From Bryobacterales bacterium (GTDB taxonomy: Bacteria > Acidobacteriota > Terriglobia > Bryobacterales > Bryobacteraceae): 35,112 nt of DNA. The stretch covers positions 1-35,112 of the forward strand of contig PMQB01000201.1 in the NCBI GenBank assembly GCA_003169195.1, written 5' to 3'. The position numbers and the translations under genes are program-made. Positions 18,098 to 26,931 of the stretch are shown here, one piece after another; position 1 is the first letter of the stretch; the number at the start of each line of letters is the position of its first letter. Under the pieces are notes generated by a model. The model saw only the letters and a list, made by a program, of their open reading frames with translations, made no database searches and had not been told where the DNA came from.

Positions 18098-18732
18098 TGA
18101 GGCTGTCCTGGCTCTTTATCTGTTTGGCGGTTTTGTTCAAGGGTGAGGTCATCGACCGTTTGGCTATTGCCGTAGGCAACCAGGTGATTACGGAACTGCA
18201 ACTTGATGAGGAGTTGCGGGTGACTGCCATGCTGAACCACAAGCCGGTGGTGCGGAGCCTGGAGGAACGGCGTGAGGCGGCGGACCGGCTGGTGGAGCAA
18301 TTGCTGATTAAGCTGGAAATGCAATTGAGCCGCTATGCTCTGCCGGATGCGAGCGAGGTGGACAGATACTACCAGCAGATTGAAGAAGCGAGCGGCGGTG
18401 CGGCAGAACTCAGTAAAACGCTGAGCAGCTTCCATCTCACCGCGGCGGTTTTGCGCAGCCATCTGGAACTGCAACTGACGGAATTGCAATTTATTGGGGT
18501 TCGCTTCCGCCCGGATGTGAACGTTTCGGATGGAGATGTGGAGGCGGCTTATCAACGCCAGGTGGAGGCGTGGCGAAAATCTCATACCGGGCAGCCGCCT
18601 ACCTTTGAGGCCTCTCGTGAACCGCTGCGCGCGATGCTAGTGGAAGAGCGGACGGATGCCGCGCTCAATACCTGGTTGGGCGAGAGCCGGAAGCGCGTGG
18701 CTTTGATCTATTTCGATAAAGGGCTGGAATAG
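18097..18732 (+). CDS. SurA N-terminal-domain-like periplasmic chaperone lacking a PPIase domain
   Basis: ATG overlaps the upstream TAA (TAATG); signal peptide; 'VIDRLAIAVGNQVITELQLDEELRVTAML', 'RREAADRLVEQLLIKLEMQ', SurA_N-like. No parvulin motif is visible. Confidence 0.75.
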   Translation: MRLSWLFICLAVLFKGEVIDRLAIAVGNQVITELQLDEELRVTAMLNHKPVVRSLEERREAADRLVEQLLIKLEMQLSRYALPDASEVDRYYQQIEEASGGAAELSKTLSSFHLTAAVLRSHLELQLTELQFIGVRFRPDVNVSDGDVEAAYQRQVEAWRKSHTGQPPTFEASREPLRAMLVEERTDAALNTWLGESRKRVALIYFDKGLE

Positions 18733-18734
18733 AC

Positions 18735-21700
18735 ATGAAAAGTAGACGCAAAACAATTTGGAAAATTGCCGGCATTACGGTGGGCGTTTTGTGTCTATTG
18801 GCCGCGGCGTTTCTTGTTGTTCTGCAGTCCTCGTGGTTTCGTAATGAAGTGCGTAAACGCATTGTGACGCAGGTGGAAACGGCTACGGGCGGCAAGGTGG
18901 AGATTGGCGCATTCGATTACGATTGGCGGAAGCTCACGGCCGATTTACAAGGCTTTGTGATTCATGGCACGGAATCTCCGCCGGCGGCGCCGCTGCTACG
19001 GGTGGAGCGATTGCTGATTACGGTGAGGGTCTTCTCGATTCTAAAGCGCACGGCCGACTTTTCTTCCATCATTTTGACTCGTCCACAAGTCAATCTGATT
19101 GTGGCGGCCGATGGATCAACAAATCTTCCTACGCCGCCGCTGACACGGAAGAAAAATCCCAATCCGATTGAGGAATTGTTCGCGCTGAAGCTGAATCACT
19201 TCATCATTACCGATGGGTTGGTGGTGGTGAATGATCAACGGATTCCGGTGAATGTGCGCGGCGAAGGCGTGGCGATGGTGGCCAGCTATTTCAAAGCGGG
19301 TCCTAGCTACGGTGTGTCGATGTTTTCGCGCCAAGTTGACTTAGGCTTCGGCGATATGCTGCGCGGTCCTTTGCAACTCAATGTCCAAGCTTCGCTCGGC
19401 CAGGATCGTATTTTGATTCGCAATGTGGCGTTCACTGGCGCTGATTCTCGATTGCTTGGGAGTGGCATACTCGAACATTTCGCGCATCCGCGGGTTGATT
19501 TTCAAGTTGATGCCGCTTCAGCCACGAAAGAAATACTGCCTGTTGTTAGGGTGACAAACATACGAGGAGGCAAGCTGGCGGTGCATGGCGCTGGTCACTA
19601 CGATGAGAGCGCTGGCTGGTCTTTTAGCGGCAAAGCCGAGGCGCAACAAGCTGCCTTTGAATCACAAGCGGTGACGTTGAAGAATATTAACGCTGCGGCG
19701 GACGTGGACGCCAAACGAAGCGGCGTGGTTTTGCATCGCGTTGTTGCCACTACCCGCGGCGCTAAATTTACGGGCGAAGCTGCGATCAAGAATTACCGCA
19801 ACTTGTCTTTCGATGGGAATCTCAATGGTCTTACGCTCAACGAGGCAGCATCGTTCTTTACGAACAAGCCTCTGCCTTGGCAAGGAGCCGCAAGCGGCCG
19901 CGTACATGGCTCCGGCGTTCTTGGTGCACGGGCCAATGATTTTGCAGTGCAGGCCAATCTGTCTATTGTGTCCTCGCCTACGGGCATTCCTGTTTCCGGA
20001 GTAGTTGATCTGAGTTATCTGCAAAAAACGAATTCACTCGATTTTGGTCAATCACATCTTAACTTTCCTCACTCGTCTCTTTCGTTTGCGGGCTCGCTGA
20101 GCGGGCAGAATCAGGTGACGGTGGACAGTAGCGATTTGAATGACTTGCAACCGATTGTGAGTCTGCTAAACCTAACCATGCCCAGCGACGCGTGGCCAGT
20201 GTTGTTGCAGAATGGCAGCGCGCATTTTGATGGCACGGTTAGCAATTTGTTAAGCAGTCCTACATTCGATGGCCAAGCTGCTGCTACGGCCGTGCGCGTA
20301 GAAGGACAGGTAATTGACCGACTTACGGCGAAGTTTAACGCCAGCGGCAATGGAATTGATTTTGCGTCACTCGATTTGCGGCAAAACGACACACGGCTAA
20401 ATGGCACAGGCCTGATTGGGTTTACGAATTGGAAGGTGCAGCCGGATTCGCCGCTACGCGCCGCTGTGGCTATTCATGGGGTTGACGTGGGTAAACTGGC
20501 GGCACAAATTCCGAAAATTGAGCTGCCGATTATTCATGGCATTGCCTCCGGCTCGTTGCAGTTACGCGGTACTTTCAGCCAGCCGGAAGGAAGAGCGCAC
20601 ATTGCCAGCGATAGTTTGGACGCATATGGTGAGCGCCTGAACCAAGCCCAATTCGACGCTGACCTAACGGGAGACCATTTGCATGTTTCCAATGGACGTG
20701 TAGTATCGGGCGCGGCTGTGCTCGGTTTTTCAGGCGACTATGAACATCGGTCGGGGACGTGGAGTAGCGGGCAAGCGCGTGTGAAGGTGGACAGCAATGG
20801 GTTTCCTCTTGCGAGCCTTTCGCCGGTACGTAAGTTCGAGCCGGCTTTAAATGCGCAGGCTGAGGTTCACTTTGAAGGCGCCGCAACGGTTGCGCCAGGA
20901 AAGTTTGAACCTACGGGCGCTACCGGCACGATTGAGCTGTCGAATGTTACGTGGAACAAAGTGCCTTACGGGAGCTTGACGTTGCAGAGCGAAACACACG
21001 GGCAATCGGTGGAGGCGGTGATCAGTGGGGATTTGCGCAAGAATCCGCTGCACGGAACGGGCACTCTGGACTTAGGGCCCGGCAATCGAACGCGCGTCGA
21101 AATTAATTTGGGCCGTGTCACGTTGACCTCGCTCTATTCGCTTACCGGAGCAGAGAAGCCGCCACTCTTCGATGGGTTTATGGCCGCGCAAGTGCGCATA
21201 GACGGGCTGTTACAAGATCCTTCGCAGATGCGCGTTTCGTTCCGGTCAGATCAATTGCAGCTTTCGTCGCAATTGAATCAGAATCTGCTTGAGAAATCGA
21301 AAGGCCCTGTCGTTTCGCTGCATAACTCGGGCCCGCTGCTGATTGATTTCTTCAAAGGCGTGGCCACGGTGCGTAGTCTTCGTATCGAAGGCGATCAAAC
21401 CAGCTTAGCCATAACAGGCACAATTCCTTACAACGAACGCAAAGCTATGGATTTACAAGTGGCCGGCTCAGTCAATTTGCAGGCCTATCATTTGTTTGAT
21501 CCCAATGTGGAATCGTCGGGCATTTCTATAATTTCGGCTGCTGTGGGTGGAACTTTGCACGACCCCACAGTGAATGGGACGCTCGAAATCAAAGACGGCA
21601 CCTTCTTTCCGGAGAACATACCGAACGGACTGAGCGCGGTGAACGGCACTTTGAGTTTTACGCGCAATCGAGCCACGCTTCAGAAAATGACGGCCAAATC

Positions 21701-22739
21701 GGGTGGCGGCGAACTGGCGTTGGGCGGATTTCTGAGCTTCGGCGGTGGTGGACCACTTGTCTATCACCTGGAAGGCTCGGCCGACAACGTGCGCGTTCGC
21801 TACGCGGGCAGCATCAGCGTGACGGCCAGTTCAAAACTGCGCCTCAGCGGCAGTAGTACGAACAGCTTGCTGTCTGGGACGCTCACGATATCGCGAGTCG
21901 TTTTCAATGCAAACACCGATGTGGGAAATATTCTGGCTGGCTTAAGCGCCGCCAACGCCGCGCCTGGGAATGAAAACGAATTTCTGAGCGGGCTGCATTT
22001 GGATGTTGTCATCGAAAGCGCGCCGAATCTGCAGTTGAGTACGTCGCTGAGTCGCGATGTGGAAGCGGAGATCAATCTAAACCTGCGAGGCACGCCGGAA
22101 CACCCGGTATTGTTGGGTAATCTAGCAGCAAACCAGGGCGACATTCAAGCATTCGGCACTCGCTATAGTATTAACCGCGGCGAAATCTCCTTTGCTAATC
22201 CCGTTAAGGTTGAGCCTGCGCTGGATCTCGATCTGGAGACGCGCGCGCGCGGCGTTACCGTGGATATCACAATTTCCGGTACGTTCAGCAAACTGAATAT
22301 TGCTTATCGATCCGACCCGCCCTTGCAGCCGCGCGAGATTATCGCTTTGCTGGCCGTTGGCCGGGCACCCGAATCGATTGATGCCACCCGCAATCTTCGG
22401 ACGAACGATACCAGTACTTTGCAGTCGGGTGCGAACTCACTGCTTGGTGCGGCAGTAACATCTCCCGTGACGAATCGCTTGTCGAAACTGTTTGGCATTT
22501 CGAATATCCGGATTGATCCATTGGTCCAAGGTATTACGAACACACCGCAGACCCGTGTCACACTGGAACAGCAGATCTCGCGCGACATCACCATTACCTA
22601 CATCACCAATTTGTCGCAAACCTCGGAGCAGATTTTCCGTTTCGAATGGGCGTTCAGCCGGCAGTTTTCGGTGGTGGCACTACGTGATGACAACGGCGAA
22701 TTCGGTATCGATTTCCAATACAAGAAGCAGTTTAAGTAG
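18735..22739 (+). CDS. TamB-family translocation/assembly protein (DUF490)
   Basis: N-terminal TM anchor, AsmA-like start ('VEIGAFDYDWRKLTADLQGFVIHG'), long beta-repetitive body, TamB C-terminus ('LLGNLAANQGDIQAFGTRYSINRGEISFANPVKVEPALDLDLETRARGVTVDITISGTFSKLNI', 'LKSDPPL'-like 'YRSDPPLQPREIIALLAVGR'). Confidence 0.93.
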   Translation: MKSRRKTIWKIAGITVGVLCLLAAAFLVVLQSSWFRNEVRKRIVTQVETATGGKVEIGAFDYDWRKLTADLQGFVIHGTESPPAAPLLRVERLLITVRVFSILKRTADFSSIILTRPQVNLIVAADGSTNLPTPPLTRKKNPNPIEELFALKLNHFIITDGLVVVNDQRIPVNVRGEGVAMVASYFKAGPSYGVSMFSRQVDLGFGDMLRGPLQLNVQASLGQDRILIRNVAFTGADSRLLGSGILEHFAHPRVDFQVDAASATKEILPVVRVTNIRGGKLAVHGAGHYDESAGWSFSGKAEAQQAAFESQAVTLKNINAAADVDAKRSGVVLHRVVATTRGAKFTGEAAIKNYRNLSFDGNLNGLTLNEAASFFTNKPLPWQGAASGRVHGSGVLGARANDFAVQANLSIVSSPTGIPVSGVVDLSYLQKTNSLDFGQSHLNFPHSSLSFAGSLSGQNQVTVDSSDLNDLQPIVSLLNLTMPSDAWPVLLQNGSAHFDGTVSNLLSSPTFDGQAAATAVRVEGQVIDRLTAKFNASGNGIDFASLDLRQNDTRLNGTGLIGFTNWKVQPDSPLRAAVAIHGVDVGKLAAQIPKIELPIIHGIASGSLQLRGTFSQPEGRAHIASDSLDAYGERLNQAQFDADLTGDHLHVSNGRVVSGAAVLGFSGDYEHRSGTWSSGQARVKVDSNGFPLASLSPVRKFEPALNAQAEVHFEGAATVAPGKFEPTGATGTIELSNVTWNKVPYGSLTLQSETHGQSVEAVISGDLRKNPLHGTGTLDLGPGNRTRVEINLGRVTLTSLYSLTGAEKPPLFDGFMAAQVRIDGLLQDPSQMRVSFRSDQLQLSSQLNQNLLEKSKGPVVSLHNSGPLLIDFFKGVATVRSLRIEGDQTSLAITGTIPYNERKAMDLQVAGSVNLQAYHLFDPNVESSGISIISAAVGGTLHDPTVNGTLEIKDGTFFPENIPNGLSAVNGTLSFTRNRATLQKMTAKSGGGELALGGFLSFGGGGPLVYHLEGSADNVRVRYAGSISVTASSKLRLSGSSTNSLLSGTLTISRVVFNANTDVGNILAGLSAANAAPGNENEFLSGLHLDVVIESAPNLQLSTSLSRDVEAEINLNLRGTPEHPVLLGNLAANQGDIQAFGTRYSINRGEISFANPVKVEPALDLDLETRARGVTVDITISGTFSKLNIAYRSDPPLQPREIIALLAVGRAPESIDATRNLRTNDTSTLQSGANSLLGAAVTSPVTNRLSKLFGISNIRIDPLVQGITNTPQTRVTLEQQISRDITITYITNLSQTSEQIFRFEWAFSRQFSVVALRDDNGEFGIDFQYKKQFK

Positions 22740-22745
22740 GCACCT

Positions 22746-23045
22746 ATGCGTCTCCGCGCCGAGAAGAACAAACTCAAAATCGAGCACAGTATTATTGACG
22801 GGCTGCGGCCTGTACTAGAGCGCCTGCTGCGCGATAACGAGGAGATCCGCAGCATCATTCCGGGTGTGATTCGCCAAGTGCGCGACGCCAAAGGCCTTCC
22901 TGCGATTCGCATTACAGTGCCAACGACTAATGGCTGGAAAGGGATTGCGCTAAGCGCGGGTGCCCGCCAAGAACTTTTTATCAGCACTGCGGCCGGCAAA
23001 GACGAACTGGCCGCCATGATCAAAGCCGCCTTGGATAATGGTTAG
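22746..23045 (+). CDS. Small conserved-looking protein (possibly DUF2103-like)
   Basis: Starts 6 nt after the tamB stop; 'KIEHSIIDGLRPVLERLLRDNEEIRSIIPGVIRQVRD'. The family assignment is a recollection, not a search. Confidence 0.65.
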   Translation: MRLRAEKNKLKIEHSIIDGLRPVLERLLRDNEEIRSIIPGVIRQVRDAKGLPAIRITVPTTNGWKGIALSAGARQELFISTAAGKDELAAMIKAALDNG

Positions 23046-23069
23046 ATTACGCGTAATTTTGCCATCACG

Positions 23070-24932
23070 GTGACTCTTTTTTGTTGTGCGCCCGTTCTGT
23101 TTGCGGGAAGCGTGACGTTCAACAGAGACCTCGCTCCTGTTGTGTATTCGCGATGCGTAGCATGTCACCACCAAGGCGGCAGCGGGCCCTTTCCGTTGAT
23201 CAGCTATGAAGACGTAGCGAAACACGCTGCACAGATCGTAACCGTGACATCGAGCCGCTACATGCCGCCTTGGCCGCCTGAGCACGGCTATGGCAAGTTT
23301 GTGGGTGATCGAAGCCTGACGGCGGAGCAGATTGCTTTGTTTGCGCACTGGGTGGAGCAAGGCAAGCCGCGCGGCGAATCGGCCGATTTGCCGCGGGCAC
23401 CGCGCTTCACCAGCGAGTGGCAAATGGGTCCGCCGGATTTGATTTTACGGATGGCCGAGCCTTTCCACGTGCCCGCGGACGGCGGCGATATCTTTCGCAA
23501 TTTCGTTTTGCCGAGCGGAGTTAATCAAGTGCGTTATGTGCGTGGTTTCGAACTGCGCATGAGCAATCCGCGCGTAGTGCACCATGGCAATGTGGTGTTG
23601 GACCGCACGCATTCCCTGCGAAAGCGCGACGGTCAAGACGGCCAGCCCGGTTTCGCTGGCATGGACGTGATTACCGAGGCGGCGGCCGACAATTTCGAGC
23701 CCGATTCGCACTTTCTGTTTTGGAAACCGGCCACGGTATTACGTCTTGAGCCGGATGACATGTCATGGCGACTTGATCCTGATACGGATCTGATCGTGAA
23801 CCTGCACCTTCGACCCATGGGAAAGGAAGAGCAACTGCAAGCGGAAGTGGGTATCTATTTTGCCGACCATCCGCCGACTCGGCATCCAATGCTCGTACAA
23901 CTGGAGCACGATGGTGCCTTACGCATTCGGCCTGGGACAAAGGATTTCGTGGTGACGGATGAATTGACTCTGCCCGAGGATGTTCAGGTGCTTGCGATCT
24001 ACCCGCACGCCCACTACCTGGGCAAACAGGTGGAGGCGTGGGCCACGTTGCCCAATGGCGAGCTACGCTGGCTGATCCGCATCAACGACTGGGATATCAA
24101 CTGGCAGGCAACTTACGATTACGGGACGCCCATTGATCTTCCCAAAGGGACGAAGCTCAACATGCGCATTCGCTATGACAACACGGCGGAGAATCCGCGG
24201 AATCCCAATCGCCCTCCCAAGCTTGTGGTGGCCGGCAATCGCAGCGAAGATGAAATGGGCCATGTCTGGCTGCAGTTGCTCCCGAAACAGAATGCCAGTG
24301 GCGAAGATCCGCGCATGGCGATTCAGGAGGCGGTGATGCGTCGCCGGTTAGAAAAGTATCCTGCTGATTTTCTCGCTCATTACAATCTGGCAGCTCTGCT
24401 GCAGATGCGCGGCAAATATGACGAAGCCGCGACTGTTTATCGCGCCGCTCTCAAAGCTGAACCAAGGAATGTGACTGCGCATAACAGCTTGGCAACAGTT
24501 CTGCTCCTGCAAGATAAGATAGCGGCGTCGATCGCCGAGTTTCGCGCCACTTTGCAATTGGATCCGCACTATTTGAATGCGCGTTATAACCTGGCGCATA
24601 CGCTGGCGACGAGCGGAGACTTGGCCGGAGCGCGCGAAGAATACACGCTGTTTTTGAACGAGAAGCCGGATGATGCGGACGCCCAGGCCGGCTTAGGCAC
24701 TATTGATTTCAAGCAGAGCAACTATGTGGATGCGCTGGTGCACTTTCGAGAAGCGGCGCGGCTCGATCCGCAAAATGCCGATATTCAAACAAATCTAGGA
24801 ACGCTGCAGGCGATCAAAGGTGATTTGCCAGCCGCCAAGAATGCCTTCGAAAACGCGCTACGTCTCAATCCGGCCAACCAAGCAGCGCGCGCGAACTTGG
24901 ATCGGGTAAACGCGCAATTACGGGGAAGGTGA
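23070..24932 (+). CDS. c-type cytochrome-like domain + PHM-like copper monooxygenase domain + TPR domain fusion
   Basis: 'CVACHH' (CxxCH) followed by 'MPPWPPE'; PHM-like ligand motifs 'RVVHHGNVV', 'VNLHLRPMGK', 'YPHAHYLGK', 'DEMGHVWL'; then 4-5 TPR units ('ADFLAHYNLAALLQMRGKYDEAATVYRAALKAEPRN' and following). GTG start at 23070; an alternative ATT at 23046 is possible. Confidence 0.85.
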   Translation: MTLFCCAPVLFAGSVTFNRDLAPVVYSRCVACHHQGGSGPFPLISYEDVAKHAAQIVTVTSSRYMPPWPPEHGYGKFVGDRSLTAEQIALFAHWVEQGKPRGESADLPRAPRFTSEWQMGPPDLILRMAEPFHVPADGGDIFRNFVLPSGVNQVRYVRGFELRMSNPRVVHHGNVVLDRTHSLRKRDGQDGQPGFAGMDVITEAAADNFEPDSHFLFWKPATVLRLEPDDMSWRLDPDTDLIVNLHLRPMGKEEQLQAEVGIYFADHPPTRHPMLVQLEHDGALRIRPGTKDFVVTDELTLPEDVQVLAIYPHAHYLGKQVEAWATLPNGELRWLIRINDWDINWQATYDYGTPIDLPKGTKLNMRIRYDNTAENPRNPNRPPKLVVAGNRSEDEMGHVWLQLLPKQNASGEDPRMAIQEAVMRRRLEKYPADFLAHYNLAALLQMRGKYDEAATVYRAALKAEPRNVTAHNSLATVLLLQDKIAASIAEFRATLQLDPHYLNARYNLAHTLATSGDLAGAREEYTLFLNEKPDDADAQAGLGTIDFKQSNYVDALVHFREAARLDPQNADIQTNLGTLQAIKGDLPAAKNAFENALRLNPANQAARANLDRVNAQLRGR

Positions 24933-25460
24933 TATCCGCTTAGCGAATCCTTCCGGTGCGCTTTGATCGTGCACGTCAAGACTCGTTATGCGCCAAGTGC
25001 CGCGTATCCTTACGACGACGAAACTTTCGGCCTGCCACAAGGGGGAAATGCGAGACCCATCCAGCAATCCAATACCTTCTTCGTAATATGTGCAGACCTG
25101 GACTCTCGCAACATCCGGCACAGGAAATTGCAATGAACGGATTTCAAACGTTGGTGTGAATCGCTGGCGGTCAATCGCTTCAAATCCGTCGTTCCAGATT
25201 TGCGCCTGCTTACGCTTTTCGAATGCACGATGCAGTTCGCCGAAGCGGTCGACCAGCGTAAATGAATCGTTCTCAAGGGATGCCATCGCGTCGGCATCTA
25301 AATGCTGATAAGCCTCATGCCAACGTGTGACCAACTGGTGTACCAGGCAATAACTGCGCGCAGCCGGTGTATCGGATTTCGCTCCCATTACTTGAACGCA
25401 GAAAGCCGAAATGAATAAGGAACTGACGGGAGTAAGACAACCGTATAGTTTTTTTCTCAT
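24918..25460 (-). CDS. NTF2/SnoaL-like (DUF4440-type) exported protein
   Basis: AGGAG just upstream of ATG 25460; hydrophobic N-terminus; 'VTRWHEAYQHLDADAMASLENDSFTLVDRFGE..', 'ESFVVVRIRGTWRITSLDVHDQS'. Confidence 0.75.
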   Translation of the reverse strand: MRKKLYGCLTPVSSLFISAFCVQVMGAKSDTPAARSYCLVHQLVTRWHEAYQHLDADAMASLENDSFTLVDRFGELHRAFEKRKQAQIWNDGFEAIDRQRFTPTFEIRSLQFPVPDVARVQVCTYYEEGIGLLDGSRISPLWQAESFVVVRIRGTWRITSLDVHDQSAPEGFAKRISPSP

Positions 25461-25488
25461 CGCTTTTCTCCTCAGGCATTCAAATCTC

Positions 25489-25908
25489 TTAACGGGAGGA
25501 AACTATAGCCACAACGGTGTAGAGTTTCGGATCGGATGTTCCGACACCGTGCGCTCCTGCGAAGTTTTGCCCCGCATTTTGTGTTGCATTCCGCCAAGCT
25601 TCACCGCTGGTCCATTCGGCAATGTTGATGAGTGTACGGTTGTCTTTGGAGCGATGAAGTGCCGCTCCAAACACATCCGGTATCTGTAACCAGTAGTTCT
25701 CTGCACCCCGCATCCAGAACGAAGTTAGCTGATCAATTTTGTCGGGATCGGTCGAAATTATGTTGATCAGAATTGCCCGCGACTCAGGATTTCTGAAGGT
25801 TAGAGCATCACGTCCATCATGCGAGGACAGATAAGCAACGGAGAACCTCGATAGTCGGCGTCGTAGCCACCAGACTTCGTCATTCAGAGCCGACGCCCAA
25901 GTATTCAA
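25489..25908 (-). CDS. Antibiotic biosynthesis monooxygenase (ABM)-like protein
   Basis: 'ILINIISTDPDKIDQLTSFWMRGAENYWLQIPDVFGAALHRSKDNRTLINIAEWTSGEAWRNA' fits the ABM ferredoxin-like fold pattern. The start codon is uncertain. Confidence 0.65.
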   Translation of the reverse strand: MNTWASALNDEVWWLRRRLSRFSVAYLSSHDGRDALTFRNPESRAILINIISTDPDKIDQLTSFWMRGAENYWLQIPDVFGAALHRSKDNRTLINIAEWTSGEAWRNATQNAGQNFAGAHGVGTSDPKLYTVVAIVSSR

Positions 25909-25941
25909 AAGCCAGCAAGGCCCCGCGTGAAGGAAACGGAA

Positions 25942-26820
25942 TCAGCGATGCTCCATGCCCTTCAGCTTTTCGAGCACCGCGCGCCCTTCGTCTTTCTGCC
26001 CCGCTGCTATCAGCGTTTGGCCCAGCAGATAGGTGGCGGCATAATTATTCGGATCGAGCGTCAAGGCGTGCCGCAAAATGCCTTCCGCATTCACGTAATT
26101 CGCGGTCTTGAAATAGCACTTACCGAGCACAATGTAGGGTCCACTGAAATCGGCATTTAGCCAAATGGCTCGTTCCAGATTCGGAATGGCGACGGGCCAT
26201 TTTTCTTGCCGTGCCAAAATCTCCCCAAGCCGGTACCAGGCCATAGAGAAATTCGGATTGATCTCAATCTCCTTGCCCATTTCGGCGAGTCCTTCATCGA
26301 GCGACGCGTGAAAGACGGCGATTTCCCCAAGCATGAAGTGCGCGCCCGGAAGTTTCGGGTCGAGCGCGAGTGCCTTTCGCGCTTGGGCCAGCGCATCTTC
26401 TTCGTATTCGCGCTTCAACATGAGTTCCGCCGCAAGCAGATGCGCGGCGGGCGAACTGGATGGCACCGCAAACAGACGCGCAAAGGCGATTTCTGCCTTA
26501 TCAACATCGCGCGTTTGCATGTAAGCGTTGCCCAACATGTAATTCACTTCTACGTTAGGCACGGTTTTCTCAAGCCACAAGATCGCCTTGGCAGGCTGCA
26601 GTAAAGAGAAATAACTCTGGCCGATGTACAGGGTGGATTGCGCGTAGGCCGCCGAATGCGGATCTTCGCTTTGCACTGCTTTTTCCAAAGCGGCAATCGC
26701 TTCGGGATATTTCTTTTGATCGTAAAAATCGGTACCTTGCTTGTGCAAGTCGCTTACCGTTTCGGCGTAACAAAAACGCGGCGCGACGAACAACAGCAAT
26801 ACCAGCCATCGAGAATTCAA
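25942..26820 (-). CDS. Exported TPR-repeat protein
   Basis: Tandem TPRs ('KLPGAHFMLGEIAVFHASLDEGLAEMGKEIEINPNF', 'FSMAWYRLGEILARQEKWPVAIPNLERAIWLNADF'). TTG at 26820 with AGAGG upstream gives the signal peptide 'MNSRWLVLLLFVAPRFCYA'; the ORF track extends to 26913. Confidence 0.82.
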   Translation of the reverse strand: MNSRWLVLLLFVAPRFCYAETVSDLHKQGTDFYDQKKYPEAIAALEKAVQSEDPHSAAYAQSTLYIGQSYFSLLQPAKAILWLEKTVPNVEVNYMLGNAYMQTRDVDKAEIAFARLFAVPSSSPAAHLLAAELMLKREYEEDALAQARKALALDPKLPGAHFMLGEIAVFHASLDEGLAEMGKEIEINPNFSMAWYRLGEILARQEKWPVAIPNLERAIWLNADFSGPYIVLGKCYFKTANYVNAEGILRHALTLDPNNYAATYLLGQTLIAAGQKDEGRAVLEKLKGMEHR

Positions 26821-26931
26821 ACTCTGCGACCTCTTTTTCGGATTGTCCCACGCCCGATCAGCAAAGAAAAAGGCTACCGCGCGGGGAAGGCGCGGCAGCC
26901 AGAAATGCTTCAAAATGAATCGAAAGAGCGA

